The position numbers were made by a program, and so were the translations under genes. Of a stretch of 64,000 nucleotides of DNA, positions 25,510 through 34,125 are shown piece after piece; position 1 is the stretch's first letter; each line of letters starts with the position of its first letter. Below the pieces are notes generated by a model that worked only from the letters and a program-made list of their open reading frames with translations, did no database searches and was not told the origin of the DNA. Source of the stretch: Gordonia sp. 'Campus'. Lineage in GTDB: Bacteria > Actinomycetota > Actinomycetes > Mycobacteriales > Mycobacteriaceae. The DNA lies in NCBI RefSeq assembly GCF_022206305.1, contig NZ_JAKOIW010000001.1, forward strand, positions 391,784 through 455,783, given 5' to 3'.

Positions 25510-26892
25510 ATGGTGCGAATGCCGTATATGCCGGTCACCTCGTCGATGTTCTTGCTGGCCGAGACCCGGGAGCAGCCCATGCACGTGGGCGGCCTCCAGT
25601 TGTTCGTGCCGCGGGCGGGTCAGTCGTCGAGTGAGCTCGCCGAGGAGATCATCGAGGCGTTCTGCGGCTGCACCGAGGTGCACCCCCTCTTCCGCAAGCG
25701 TCCGGCATCCCCGGTCACCCTGTTGGGCAACGTGGCCTGGTCTTTCGACGACGACATCGACTTCGACTACCACGTGCGCCGCACCGTCCTTCCCCGCCCG
25801 GGCCGTGTCCGCGAACTGCTGCGCTACGTCTCCCTCAACCACGGGTCGCTGATGGATCGGTTCCGCCCGATGTGGGAGGTGCACGTCATCGAGGGCCTCG
25901 AAGACGACCGGGTGGCGCTGTACACCAAGATCCACCACTCGCTGGTCGACGGCGTCTCGGCGCTGCGCCTCCTGCAGCGCACGCTGTCCGAGGACCCCGA
26001 CGACCGCTCGGGCACCGCGCCCTGGGATCCGGCGCTCGCCCGGCCTCGTCGCCCCCAACCCGCACCGAGCCTGCGCAGCCGGGTGTCGGGTCTGGCGAAT
26101 GTGGCGGGCCAGGTCGCGGGTCTCGGACCCGCCGCGGCGAAGGTGGCGGTCGCCGGTCTGCGGGATCCCGACTTCGTCGCACCGCTGGGACGTGCGCCGC
26201 GGACCATCCTCGACGTCGCCATCGGCAGCGCCCGTCGCTTCGCGTCGCAGAGGTGGGAACTCGACCGGCTCCGGGCCGTGGCCGACGCCCGCGGGATCAC
26301 CCTCAACGACGTCGTCGTCGCGATGTGTTCGGGGGCCCTGCGCGCGTACCTCATCGACCAGGACGCGCTGCCCGACGCACCGCTCATCGCCGCACTGCCG
26401 GTGTCGCTGCACACCGACGGGGACGACGACGGCAACTCGGTGACGGCGATCCTGGTGAGCCTCGCGACCGACGAACCCGACGCCGAGCGGCGCCTCGACA
26501 AACTCGTCGACTCGGCCCGGCACAGCAAGTCGGTGGTGCGGGGCCTCCGGCCGTTGCAGGCCCTCGCACTGGGCGCCGCCAACTTCGCGCCGCTCGCGTT
26601 CGCCGCCGTGCCCGGCTTCGTCCAATACGTGCCGCCGCAGTTCAACATCATCATCAGCAACGTCCCCGGGCCGTCGAAACACCTGTACTGGAACGGCGCC
26701 CGCCTCGACGGCCTCTACCCGGTGTCGATCCCGACCGAGGGGCTCGCCCTCAACATCACCGTGACCAGCACCGCCGAGCACATCAACTTCGGGTTGATCG
26801 GCGCTCGTGCCCAGCTCCCGAGCCTGCAACGCCTCCTCACGCACCTCGACACGGCCCTGGAGGAACTCGAGAAGGTCGCGCGGACGCGATAG
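25510..26892 (+). CDS. Wax ester synthase / diacylglycerol acyltransferase (WS/DGAT)
   Basis: About 460 residues. The frame is open to 25456, but family alignment begins at MPYMPVTSSMFLLAETREQPMHVGGL, so ATG 25510 or 25519 is likely. The catalytic H-H-x-x-x-D-G motif is HHSLVDG (H142, H143, D147). PLNVSGPN-like family segments appear as NIIISNVPGPSKHLYWNGARLDGLYPVS near the C-terminus. The enzyme joins fatty acyl-CoA to diacylglycerol or fatty alcohol at the membrane face to make storage lipid. Several paralogues are normal in these genomes. It appears to be transcribed alone. Confidence 0.93.
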   Translation: MVRMPYMPVTSSMFLLAETREQPMHVGGLQLFVPRAGQSSSELAEEIIEAFCGCTEVHPLFRKRPASPVTLLGNVAWSFDDDIDFDYHVRRTVLPRPGRVRELLRYVSLNHGSLMDRFRPMWEVHVIEGLEDDRVALYTKIHHSLVDGVSALRLLQRTLSEDPDDRSGTAPWDPALARPRRPQPAPSLRSRVSGLANVAGQVAGLGPAAAKVAVAGLRDPDFVAPLGRAPRTILDVAIGSARRFASQRWELDRLRAVADARGITLNDVVVAMCSGALRAYLIDQDALPDAPLIAALPVSLHTDGDDDGNSVTAILVSLATDEPDAERRLDKLVDSARHSKSVVRGLRPLQALALGAANFAPLAFAAVPGFVQYVPPQFNIIISNVPGPSKHLYWNGARLDGLYPVSIPTEGLALNITVTSTAEHINFGLIGARAQLPSLQRLLTHLDTALEELEKVARTR

Positions 26893-26960
26893 AACCCGCC
26901 AGCGCGCGTGCCCGATCGTGGCGTCGCCCACCCTGACTCGACAGTAAGTTACTGGTGAGT

Positions 26961-27033
26961 ATCATCAGTGATGATGTAGACCTGCAGTGATTAGGCCGGC
27001 CTTGGCAGTAGTGATTAGGCCAGCCTTGGCAGC
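26961..27033. promoter_or_regulatory. Palindrome and tandem 24-bp repeat upstream of the Fe-S reductase
   Basis: ATCATCAGTGATGAT (26961-26975) is a perfect 15-bp palindrome. It is followed by two adjacent 24-bp repeats, 26986-27009 and 27010-27033, both starting AGTGATTAGGCC and containing CCTTGGCAG; they differ at two positions. The gap 26893-27146 holds no gene, and these elements are probably regulatory. Confidence 0.6.
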
Positions 27034-27146
27034 GCGCCGGTGGCGCAACGAATTACGGTTACCTGTAGTACACCGCCCCGTGGTACCCAGCCTCGCGTTC
27101 CGCGACCCGGCGGCGGACGACCTAGACGAAAGGCCGGTACGCGCCC

Positions 27147-30100
27147 GTGACTACCACGACGATTGCCATCGGCACGACAGCCGCGGTGATCAGCTTGCTC
27201 TGCTGGTACCTGTTCCTCGGTGGCGTGGTGCGGATCTACCGCACCATCAAGCTCGGGCACAAGGTCGACAGCTCCCGCTTCTGGCCCATCCTGCCGCGCA
27301 TGATGACGATGCTGAAGGAGTTCATCGTCCACACCCGGATGGTGAAGTTCCGCACCGTCGGCTGGGCACACTGGCTGGTGATGATCGGCTTCCTCGGCGG
27401 CGCGCTGCTGTGGTTCGAGGCCTACGGCCAGTCGATCAACCCCGAGTTCCACTGGCCCGTCTTCGGTGACACCTTCGCGTGGCACCTCTGGGACGAACTC
27501 CTGGGCATCGGCACCGTGGTCGGCATCATCGTTCTGATCGTCATCCGCCAGCTGAACCACCCGCGCGTCCCGGAACGACTGTCCCGCTTCGGCGGTTCGC
27601 GCTTCGCGCCGGCCTACTTCGTCGAGGCCGTGGTGTTGCTCGAGGGCCTGGGCATGATCCTGGTGAAGGCCTCGAAGATCGCGACCTACCACCACTCCAA
27701 CGCCTACTCCGACTTCTTCACCATGCAGGTCGCCAAGCTCCTGCCGGCGTCGCCGACCCTGGTGTCGATCTTCGCGGTCATCAAGCTGATGAGCGGCATG
27801 GTGTGGCTGGCGATGGTCGGCATGAACATCAGCTGGGGCGTTGCGTGGCACCGCTTCTCGGCCTTCTTCAACATCTACTTCAAGCGCGAGCAGGACGGCG
27901 GCGTCGCCCTCGGTGCCGCGAAGCCGATGATGAGCCAGGGCAAGGTCCTCGACATGGAGACCGCCGATCCCGACGTCGACGCGTTCGGCGCAGGCAAGAT
28001 CGAGGACTTCTCGTGGAAGGGCTGGCTGGACTTCACCACCTGTACCGAGTGTGGTCGCTGCCAGTCGCAGTGTCCCGCATGGAACACCGGTAAGCCGCTG
28101 AGCCCCAAGCTGCTCATCATGTCGCTGCGCGACCACGGCAACGCCAAGGCCCCCTACCTGCTGGCCGGTGGCCGCAAGGACATGGGCGGCGACGAGGTCG
28201 GCCTGGTCGACGCCGACGGCAACGTCCTCGAGGACAAGCTCAACGCGATCCCCGAGGCGGCACGCGCCGAGGCGGCCCGCAAGCTGGTCGGCGAGTCGAA
28301 GGGCGACCTCGGCGGCGGACTGGGTGTCGAGTCGGTGGACGGCGAGTTCGACCCCGAGGCACTCGGTGCGGTCATCGACACCGAGACCCTGTGGAGCTGC
28401 ACCACCTGTGGTGCGTGCGTCGAGCAGTGCCCGGTCGACATCGAACACGTCGACCACATCCTCGACATGCGCCGCTACCAGGTCCTGATCGAGTCGGACT
28501 TCCCGACCGAGCTGGCCGGCATGTTCAAGAACCTCGAGAACAAGGGCAACCCGTGGGGCCAGAACGCCTCCGCGCGCACCGCCTGGATCGACGAGATGGA
28601 CATCGAGATCCCGGTCTTCGGCAAGGACGTCGAGTCGTTCGAGGGCTTCGAGTACCTGTTCTGGGTCGGCTGTGCCGGCGCCTACGAAGACCGCGCGAAG
28701 AAGACCACCAAGGCCGTCGCCGAGCTCCTCGACATGGCCGCGGTGAACTTCATGGTCCTCGGCGAGGGCGAGACCTGTACCGGTGACTCCGCACGACGCG
28801 CCGGCAACGAGTTCCTCTTCCAGATGCTCGCGCAGCAGAACATCGAGATGCTCGGCGAGGTCTTCGCGACCGCACCTGAGCAGCGCAAGAAGGTCGTCGT
28901 CACCTGTGCGCACTGCTTCAACGCACTGGGCAACGAGTACCCGCAGCTCGGGGCGAAGTACGAGGTCGTCCACCACACGCAGCTGCTCAACCGGCTCGTG
29001 CGCGAGAAGCGCCTGGTCCCGGTCGCCCCGCTCGGCGAGGGTGTCACCTACCACGACCCGTGCTACCTGGGCCGCCACAACAAGGTCTACGACGCACCGC
29101 GTGAACTCATGGGTGCCGCCGGTTCGACGCTCACCGAGATGCCGCGTCACGGCGAACGGTCCATGTGCTGTGGTGCCGGTGGCGCGCGCATGTGGATGGA
29201 AGAGCAGATCGGCAAGCGGATCAACATCGACCGTGTCGACGAGGCGCTGAACACTCTCGGCGACACGACCGGGGATCAGGTCAAGAAGGTCGCGACCGGC
29301 TGCCCGTTCTGCCGCGTGATGCTCACCGACGGTGTCACGGCTCGGACCAGCGGCACCGAGTCCGAGGGCAAGGTCGAGGTCGTCGACGTCGCGCAGCTGC
29401 TGCTCGAGTCGGTCAAGCGCGACCGGACCGAGGTCAAGCTCGGCGGCCGATTCCTCGGGCCGCGCCCGACCGTTGCGGAACCGGAGCCCGAACCCGAGCC
29501 CGAGAAGGTCCCCGCAGCGGCGACCGCCTCTGCGTCGGCGACAACCGAGGCAGCTCCGAAGCCGAAGGTCGGCCTGGGCATGAAGGGCGGCAAGAAGCCC
29601 GGCGCGACGGCCAAGACCGCAGCACCGGAGGCACCGGCCGAGCAGGCGCCGGCCGAGAAGAAGCCGGCCTCGAAGGGCTTCGGTATGAAGGGCGGCAAGA
29701 AGCCCGGCGCCGCGGCATCATCTGCCGCTCCCGCAACGGACTCCGCGCCCGCGGAGGCCCCTGCCGAGGCACCCGCCGAGAAGAAGCCCGCCGCCAAGGG
29801 CTTCGGCATGAAGGGCGGCGCCAAGCGTCCCGGTGCGGCAGGCAAGCCAGCCGGAGGAACCGCTGAACCGGTTCCCGCCGAGACCGAGTCGTCCGAAGCG
29901 GTCAAGGAGGAGGTCGCCGAGGCCGCCACCGAGACAGCCGAGAAGAAGCCCGCGTCGAAGGGCTTCGGCATGGGCAAGGCCAAGCGGCCGGGTCAGAAGA
30001 CCACCAACGCCGCCGCGCCCGACGCCGGAGTGACCGCCCCCGCCGAGAACAAGCTCGACGAGAGCGAATCGGCACCGGACGCCGCCCCGACCGTGGACAC

Positions 30101-30806
30101 CGAATCGGCGACTGCCGAGACTGTGACCACGGAGACGACGACAACCGAGACGACGACCGCTCCCGCAACGGAAGAAAAGCCGGGCAAGGCCAAGGGCTTC
30201 GGGATGTCCGCGGGCAAGAAGCGTCCGGGCGGGATCGGCAAGGCAGCGGCCAAGCCGGCCGCCGCCGCCGCACCGACTCAGCCCGCACCCGAGGCAGACG
30301 CCGCGGAGCCGGAGCCTGAGGCCGCAGAGACTGAGGCCGCCGAGACTGAGGCCCCGGCAGCAGCCGAGGCCCCGTCATCGGAGGCCCCGTCATCGGAGCC
30401 GTCGTCGTCGCCGAGCGACGGTGGTTCGGCCGCGGTGTTGACCGAGGAGAAGCCGGCCAAGGCCAAGGGCTTCGGGATGTCCGCGGGCAAGAAGCGGCCC
30501 GGCGGCGCGGGCAAGGCGGCCCCGGCTGCCGCGACGCCGGCAGCGGTCGAGGCCAAGGCCGAGCCCGAGTCGGCTTCCGAGGTGGCACCGGCGGAGGACA
30601 CGCAGGTCGAGGAAGCCCCGGAGTCGGCAGAAGCCGACACCGAGGCCTCCGACGCCGGAGAAGGCGAGACCGAGACCGCAGCCGAGACCGCTCCGGAGCC
30701 GTCGAGCAACGGGACCGGAGAGGCGCGGACCATCGCCGAGGCCGGCGCGTCGAAGGCCAAGGGCTTCGGCATCGCGGCCGGCAAGAAGCGACCCGGCCAC
30801 AAATAG
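27147..30806 (+). CDS. Membrane Fe-S reductase (Rv0338c-like) with repetitive basic tail
   Basis: 1219 residues from GTG 27147. Domains: five or so membrane helices (about 1-240), like the nitrate reductase gamma/heterodisulfide reductase membrane part; two 4Fe-4S ferredoxin-type motifs, CTECGRCQSQC near 299 and CTTCGACVEQC near 419; then two CCG cysteine-rich domains ending in SMCCGAGGARMW near 675. It should pass electrons between a membrane quinone/haem and a cytoplasmic partner. The last 410 residues are low-complexity Ala/Glu/Pro with seven copies of a KGFGMxxGKKRPG motif. The M. tuberculosis homologue is essential and about 880 residues, so this tail is expanded. An aminotransferase follows, as in that species. 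Confidence 0.92.
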   Translation: MTTTTIAIGTTAAVISLLCWYLFLGGVVRIYRTIKLGHKVDSSRFWPILPRMMTMLKEFIVHTRMVKFRTVGWAHWLVMIGFLGGALLWFEAYGQSINPEFHWPVFGDTFAWHLWDELLGIGTVVGIIVLIVIRQLNHPRVPERLSRFGGSRFAPAYFVEAVVLLEGLGMILVKASKIATYHHSNAYSDFFTMQVAKLLPASPTLVSIFAVIKLMSGMVWLAMVGMNISWGVAWHRFSAFFNIYFKREQDGGVALGAAKPMMSQGKVLDMETADPDVDAFGAGKIEDFSWKGWLDFTTCTECGRCQSQCPAWNTGKPLSPKLLIMSLRDHGNAKAPYLLAGGRKDMGGDEVGLVDADGNVLEDKLNAIPEAARAEAARKLVGESKGDLGGGLGVESVDGEFDPEALGAVIDTETLWSCTTCGACVEQCPVDIEHVDHILDMRRYQVLIESDFPTELAGMFKNLENKGNPWGQNASARTAWIDEMDIEIPVFGKDVESFEGFEYLFWVGCAGAYEDRAKKTTKAVAELLDMAAVNFMVLGEGETCTGDSARRAGNEFLFQMLAQQNIEMLGEVFATAPEQRKKVVVTCAHCFNALGNEYPQLGAKYEVVHHTQLLNRLVREKRLVPVAPLGEGVTYHDPCYLGRHNKVYDAPRELMGAAGSTLTEMPRHGERSMCCGAGGARMWMEEQIGKRINIDRVDEALNTLGDTTGDQVKKVATGCPFCRVMLTDGVTARTSGTESEGKVEVVDVAQLLLESVKRDRTEVKLGGRFLGPRPTVAEPEPEPEPEKVPAAATASASATTEAAPKPKVGLGMKGGKKPGATAKTAAPEAPAEQAPAEKKPASKGFGMKGGKKPGAAASSAAPATDSAPAEAPAEAPAEKKPAAKGFGMKGGAKRPGAAGKPAGGTAEPVPAETESSEAVKEEVAEAATETAEKKPASKGFGMGKAKRPGQKTTNAAAPDAGVTAPAENKLDESESAPDAAPTVDTESATAETVTTETTTTETTTAPATEEKPGKAKGFGMSAGKKRPGGIGKAAAKPAAAAAPTQPAPEADAAEPEPEAAETEAAETEAPAAAEAPSSEAPSSEPSSSPSDGGSAAVLTEEKPAKAKGFGMSAGKKRPGGAGKAAPAAATPAAVEAKAEPESASEVAPAEDTQVEEAPESAEADTEASDAGEGETETAAETAPEPSSNGTGEARTIAEAGASKAKGFGIAAGKKRPGHK
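29569..30803 (+). repeat. Coding repeat: seven KGFGM-GKKRPG units
   Basis: Within the tail of the Fe-S reductase the units are VGLGMKGGKKPGA, KGFGMKGGKKPGA, KGFGMKGGAKRPGA, KGFGMGKAKRPGQ, KGFGMSAGKKRPGG (twice) and KGFGIAAGKKRPGHK at the C-terminus. They are separated by acidic Ala/Glu/Pro linkers of 20-70 residues. Confidence 0.9.
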
Positions 30807-30820
30807 CACCCGCAGTACCT

Positions 30821-30869
30821 ACAGATGTCGCATTTCGTGTCGGCCACCGACACGAAATGCGACATCTGT
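30821..30869. repeat. Perfect intergenic palindrome with 23-bp arms
   Basis: Arm 1 is 30821-30843 (starts ACAGATGTCGCATTTCGTG) and arm 2 is 30847-30869; the loop is three bases (CCA). The whole forms an uninterrupted 23-bp stem between the Fe-S reductase and the aminotransferase. A degenerate relative is at 43707-43751. It may end or stabilise the upstream transcript, or be a mobile REP-type unit. Confidence 0.9.
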
Positions 30870-30939
30870 CGTTTGAGGGTCCCGCCCTCGCTCGGACACT
30901 GGCAGAAACGCATTTGCCCCCGGCTGCGACAATGTACCC

Positions 30940-32193
30940 GTGAGTAGGCCCCATGTTTCGCACCTGAACCAGAACCTCAAGCCGCTCGAGCAATCGCTCA
31001 AGCTGCAGAACGTGTGCTACGAGATCCGTGGTCCCGTACACGCGCATGCGCAGCGGCTCGAGGCGGAGGGGCATCGAATCCTCAAGCTGAACATCGGCAA
31101 CCCCGCCCTGTTCGGTTTCGAAGCCCCCGACGTGATCATGCGCGACATGATCCACGCCCTCCCCTATGCGCAGGGCTACTCCGAGTCGGCCGGCGTGCTC
31201 TCCGCGCGTCGGGCGGTGGTGACCCGCTACGAACTGATCCCCGACTTCCCGTACTTCGACGTCGACGACGTCATCCTGGGCAACGGGGTGTCCGAGCTCA
31301 TCACCATGACGATGCAGGCCCTCCTCAACGACGGCGACGAGGTGCTGATCCCCGCACCCGACTACCCGCTCTGGACCGCGATGACCTCGCTGTCGGGCGG
31401 TCAGCCCGTGCACTACCGCTGCGACGAGGAGAACGGGTGGAACCCCGACGTCGCCGACATCGCCGCGAAGATCACCGATCGCACCAAGGCGATCGTCATC
31501 ATCAACCCGAACAACCCGACCGGCGCGGTCTACTCCCGCGAGGTCCTCGAGCAGCTCGTCGAGCTCGCCCGTCAGCATTCGCTGCTGATCCTCGCCGACG
31601 AGATCTACGACAAGATCATCTACGACGACGCCGAGCACGTGAACGTGGCCTCGTTGGCGCCGGACCTGTTGTGTCTCACCTTCAACGGGCTGTCGAAGGC
31701 CTACCGGGTCTGCGGGTACCGTGCCGGCTGGGTGGTCATGACCGGACCCAAGGACCACGCCCGCGGCTTCATCGAGGGCATGGGCATCCTGGCCTCGACG
31801 CGCCTGTGCGCCAATGTGCCGGGCCAGCACGCGATCCAGGTGGCGCTCGGCGGTTACCAGTCCATCGAGGCCCTCGTCTCCCCCGGCGGCCGGTTGTACG
31901 AGCAACGGAACGTGACGTGGGAGAAGCTGAACGAGATCCCCGGCGTCAGCTGTGTGAAACCCAAGGGCGCGTTGTACGCCTTCCCCCGCCTCGACCCCGA
32001 GGTCTACGAGATCCACAACGACGAATTGTTCGTCCAAGACCTGCTGCTGCAGGAGAAGATCCTCGTCGTGCAGGGCACCGGCTTCAACCTCGACGACCAC
32101 AACCACTTCCGGATCGTCACGCTGCCATGGTCGCGAGATCTGACCGAGGCCGTGGAGCGGATCGGCAACTTCCTGTCGTCGTACCGTCAGTGA
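30940..32193 (+). CDS. PLP-dependent aminotransferase (AlaT/AspC type)
   Basis: 417 residues from GTG 30940. Class I aminotransferase: ILKLNIGNPALFGF, NNPTGAVYSREVLEQLV (PLP-Asn region), LADEIYDKIIYD (Asp/Tyr of the cofactor site) and the Schiff-base Lys253 in GLSKAYRVCGYRAGW. Sequence features such as PYAQGYSESAGVLSARRAVVTRYE are those of E. coli AlaT-like alanine-pyruvate transaminases. The M. tuberculosis neighbour in the same place is Rv0337c (annotated aspC). It would move amino groups between glutamate and pyruvate or similar acids in the cytoplasm. A GACAAT box six bases before GTG hints at leaderless initiation. It is followed by a strong terminator. Confidence 0.92.
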   Translation: MSRPHVSHLNQNLKPLEQSLKLQNVCYEIRGPVHAHAQRLEAEGHRILKLNIGNPALFGFEAPDVIMRDMIHALPYAQGYSESAGVLSARRAVVTRYELIPDFPYFDVDDVILGNGVSELITMTMQALLNDGDEVLIPAPDYPLWTAMTSLSGGQPVHYRCDEENGWNPDVADIAAKITDRTKAIVIINPNNPTGAVYSREVLEQLVELARQHSLLILADEIYDKIIYDDAEHVNVASLAPDLLCLTFNGLSKAYRVCGYRAGWVVMTGPKDHARGFIEGMGILASTRLCANVPGQHAIQVALGGYQSIEALVSPGGRLYEQRNVTWEKLNEIPGVSCVKPKGALYAFPRLDPEVYEIHNDELFVQDLLLQEKILVVQGTGFNLDDHNHFRIVTLPWSRDLTEAVERIGNFLSSYRQ

Positions 32194-32223
32194 GCTGACG
32201 CCGTCTCACCCAAAACCCCTGAT

Positions 32224-32259
32224 GAGGGCCCGGTCGATCGACCGGGCCCTCGTTCTTTT
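32224..32259 (+). terminator. Intrinsic terminator after the aminotransferase
   Basis: GAGGGCCCGGTCGA (32224-32237) and TCGACCGGGCCCTC (32238-32251) form a 14-bp self-complementary stem followed by GTTCTTTT. It is the best canonical terminator in the window. Confidence 0.9.
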
Positions 32260-32335
32260 CCAGGGGTCTGGACATTTATGTAACCGTTGGTAACGTGTAC
32301 CTCCATCAGGTGCGGCACTCACGACGAGGTGACAG

Positions 32336-34120
32336 ATGTCCGAACAGGCAGTCCGCCGGCGACCCGACTGGCGCCCGGGGACCGTGACCAACAACGGGAT
32401 CCGACTGGCGACCTATGAGCTGGGCGATCCGATGAACCCCACCGTGGTGCTCGTGCACGGCTGGCCCGACACCCACCACCTGTGGACGCACATCGCTCCC
32501 CGGTTGGCCGAGAAGTACCACGTCGTCGCCTACGACTGTCGGGGGTTCGGCGACAGTGACCGACCCCGCAAGGTCGCCGCGTACCGGCTCGACGAACTCG
32601 CCGACGACCTGTACGCCGTGGCCGAGGCGGTGAGTCCGGACGACGCCGTACACGTGGTCGCGCACGACTGGGGCTCGGTGCAGACCTGGGAGGCCGTCAG
32701 CCGGCCACGTGCCCAGGCCCGGATCGCATCGTTCGTCTCGGTGTCCGGACCCAATCTCGATCACCTCGGCCAGTTCGTCCGCGACCAGTTCGCGAACCCG
32801 ACCCCTCGCCACCTCCGAAATGTGCTCGCGCAGACGATGTCGTCGGCGTACACCGGCCTCTTCCAGCTCCCGGTGCTGCCCGACCTCCTGCTGCGCGGGA
32901 TGGGGAATCCGACGGTGTGGAAGCAGTTCCTGCGCACCGTCGAGGGCACTCCCCCGGAGAACGTCGACGTCGCCGGGTCCCTGCGGCGGGACATGATCAC
33001 CGGCCTCGCCCTCTACCGCGCGAACATCCGATCCAAGCTGATGCGGCCGAACCCGCGGATCACCACCGTGCCGGTCCTGCAGGTCGTGAACGAACGCGAC
33101 ATCGCGCTGCGGCCCGCGATCTACGACAACACACCGACCTACGCGGCCAAGCTGTGGCGCCGGGACACACCCACCGGCCACTGGTTGCCGTACACCCACC
33201 CGGAGTACCTCACCGACCTGGTTCTCGATTTCCTTGCCCTGCAGACCAACAGCGGTGAGCCGGCGCCCACGATCGAGCGGTCGCGCCTGTTCACCGAACC
33301 GCGTCCGCTCGCAGGCAAACTCGTGGTGATCACCGGCGCCGGCAGCGGAATCGGGCGGGAGACGGCACTCGCACTGGCCGAGCGCGGGTGCGAACTGGTC
33401 CTGGCCGATCTCGATCTCGAATCCGCCGACGAGACCGCCCGGTCCTGCAAGGCGGCCGGTTCCTCCGCGCATGCCTACCTGCTCGACGTCTCCGACACCC
33501 CCGGTTTCGCTGCGTTCGCAGCCCGCGTCCGGGATACCCACGGCGTACCCGACATCGTGATCAACAACGCCGGGATCGGTTTGGCCGGTGGCGTGCTCGC
33601 CGCCTCGGACGAGCAGGTCGACCGCCTGCTCGACGTCAACCTGCGCGGCGTGGTCACCGGTAGCCGAGAATTCGGCAGGCAGATGGTCGACCGCGGCGTC
33701 GGTGGACACATCGTCAACGTCGCCTCGGCCGCGGCATTCACGCCCTCACGCAGCCTGGGCCTGTACGCCGCATCGAAGGCGGGCGTCCTCCTGTTCTCCG
33801 AGTCCCTCCGCGCCGAACTGGCCGAACATCGCATCGGGGTCAGCGCGATCTGTCCCGGACTCGTCGACACCAACATCGTGTCGTCGACCCCCATCGCCGG
33901 CCTCGACGCGGACACCGAACGGGCACAACGGGACCGGCTCGATCGGTTCTATCAGCGACGCGGGTTCACGCCCGACCGGGTGGCCCGTGACATCGTCTCC
34001 GCAATCGAGCGCAACAAGGCGGTGGTCCCGGTGACGGTGGAAGCCAAGGTGGGATACCGCATCTACCGGTTCGCGCCGTGGCTGTCACGGATCGGCGCAC
34101 GTCAGAATGTCACGGGGTGA
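32336..34120 (+). CDS. ephD: EphD-like fusion: alpha/beta hydrolase plus SDR
   Basis: 594 residues; ATG follows GAGGTGAC. Residues 1-320 are an epoxide hydrolase-type alpha/beta hydrolase: oxyanion HGWPDTHHLW, RGFGDSDRP, nucleophile Asp111 in AHDWGSVQT. Residues 327-590 are a classical SDR: TGAGSGIG at 333-340, NNAGIG, and Y477-x3-K481 in YAASKAG. The M. tuberculosis homologue Rv2214c (EphD, 592 residues) is active in epoxide/mycolate metabolism. It is first in a three-gene operon with the diiron-like protein at 34126 and the PDR reductase at 35075, separated by 5 and 28 bp. This grouping suggests oxidation of a lipid, then epoxide opening and alcohol oxidation. Confidence 0.92.
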   Translation: MSEQAVRRRPDWRPGTVTNNGIRLATYELGDPMNPTVVLVHGWPDTHHLWTHIAPRLAEKYHVVAYDCRGFGDSDRPRKVAAYRLDELADDLYAVAEAVSPDDAVHVVAHDWGSVQTWEAVSRPRAQARIASFVSVSGPNLDHLGQFVRDQFANPTPRHLRNVLAQTMSSAYTGLFQLPVLPDLLLRGMGNPTVWKQFLRTVEGTPPENVDVAGSLRRDMITGLALYRANIRSKLMRPNPRITTVPVLQVVNERDIALRPAIYDNTPTYAAKLWRRDTPTGHWLPYTHPEYLTDLVLDFLALQTNSGEPAPTIERSRLFTEPRPLAGKLVVITGAGSGIGRETALALAERGCELVLADLDLESADETARSCKAAGSSAHAYLLDVSDTPGFAAFAARVRDTHGVPDIVINNAGIGLAGGVLAASDEQVDRLLDVNLRGVVTGSREFGRQMVDRGVGGHIVNVASAAAFTPSRSLGLYAASKAGVLLFSESLRAELAEHRIGVSAICPGLVDTNIVSSTPIAGLDADTERAQRDRLDRFYQRRGFTPDRVARDIVSAIERNKAVVPVTVEAKVGYRIYRFAPWLSRIGARQNVTG

Positions 34121-34125
34121 AGGGC

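Noticed and set aside
26986..27033. IdeR/DtxR iron box
   Set aside because: TTAGG is present, but the second half CCTAA is missing; the repeats do not fit the 19-bp iron box.
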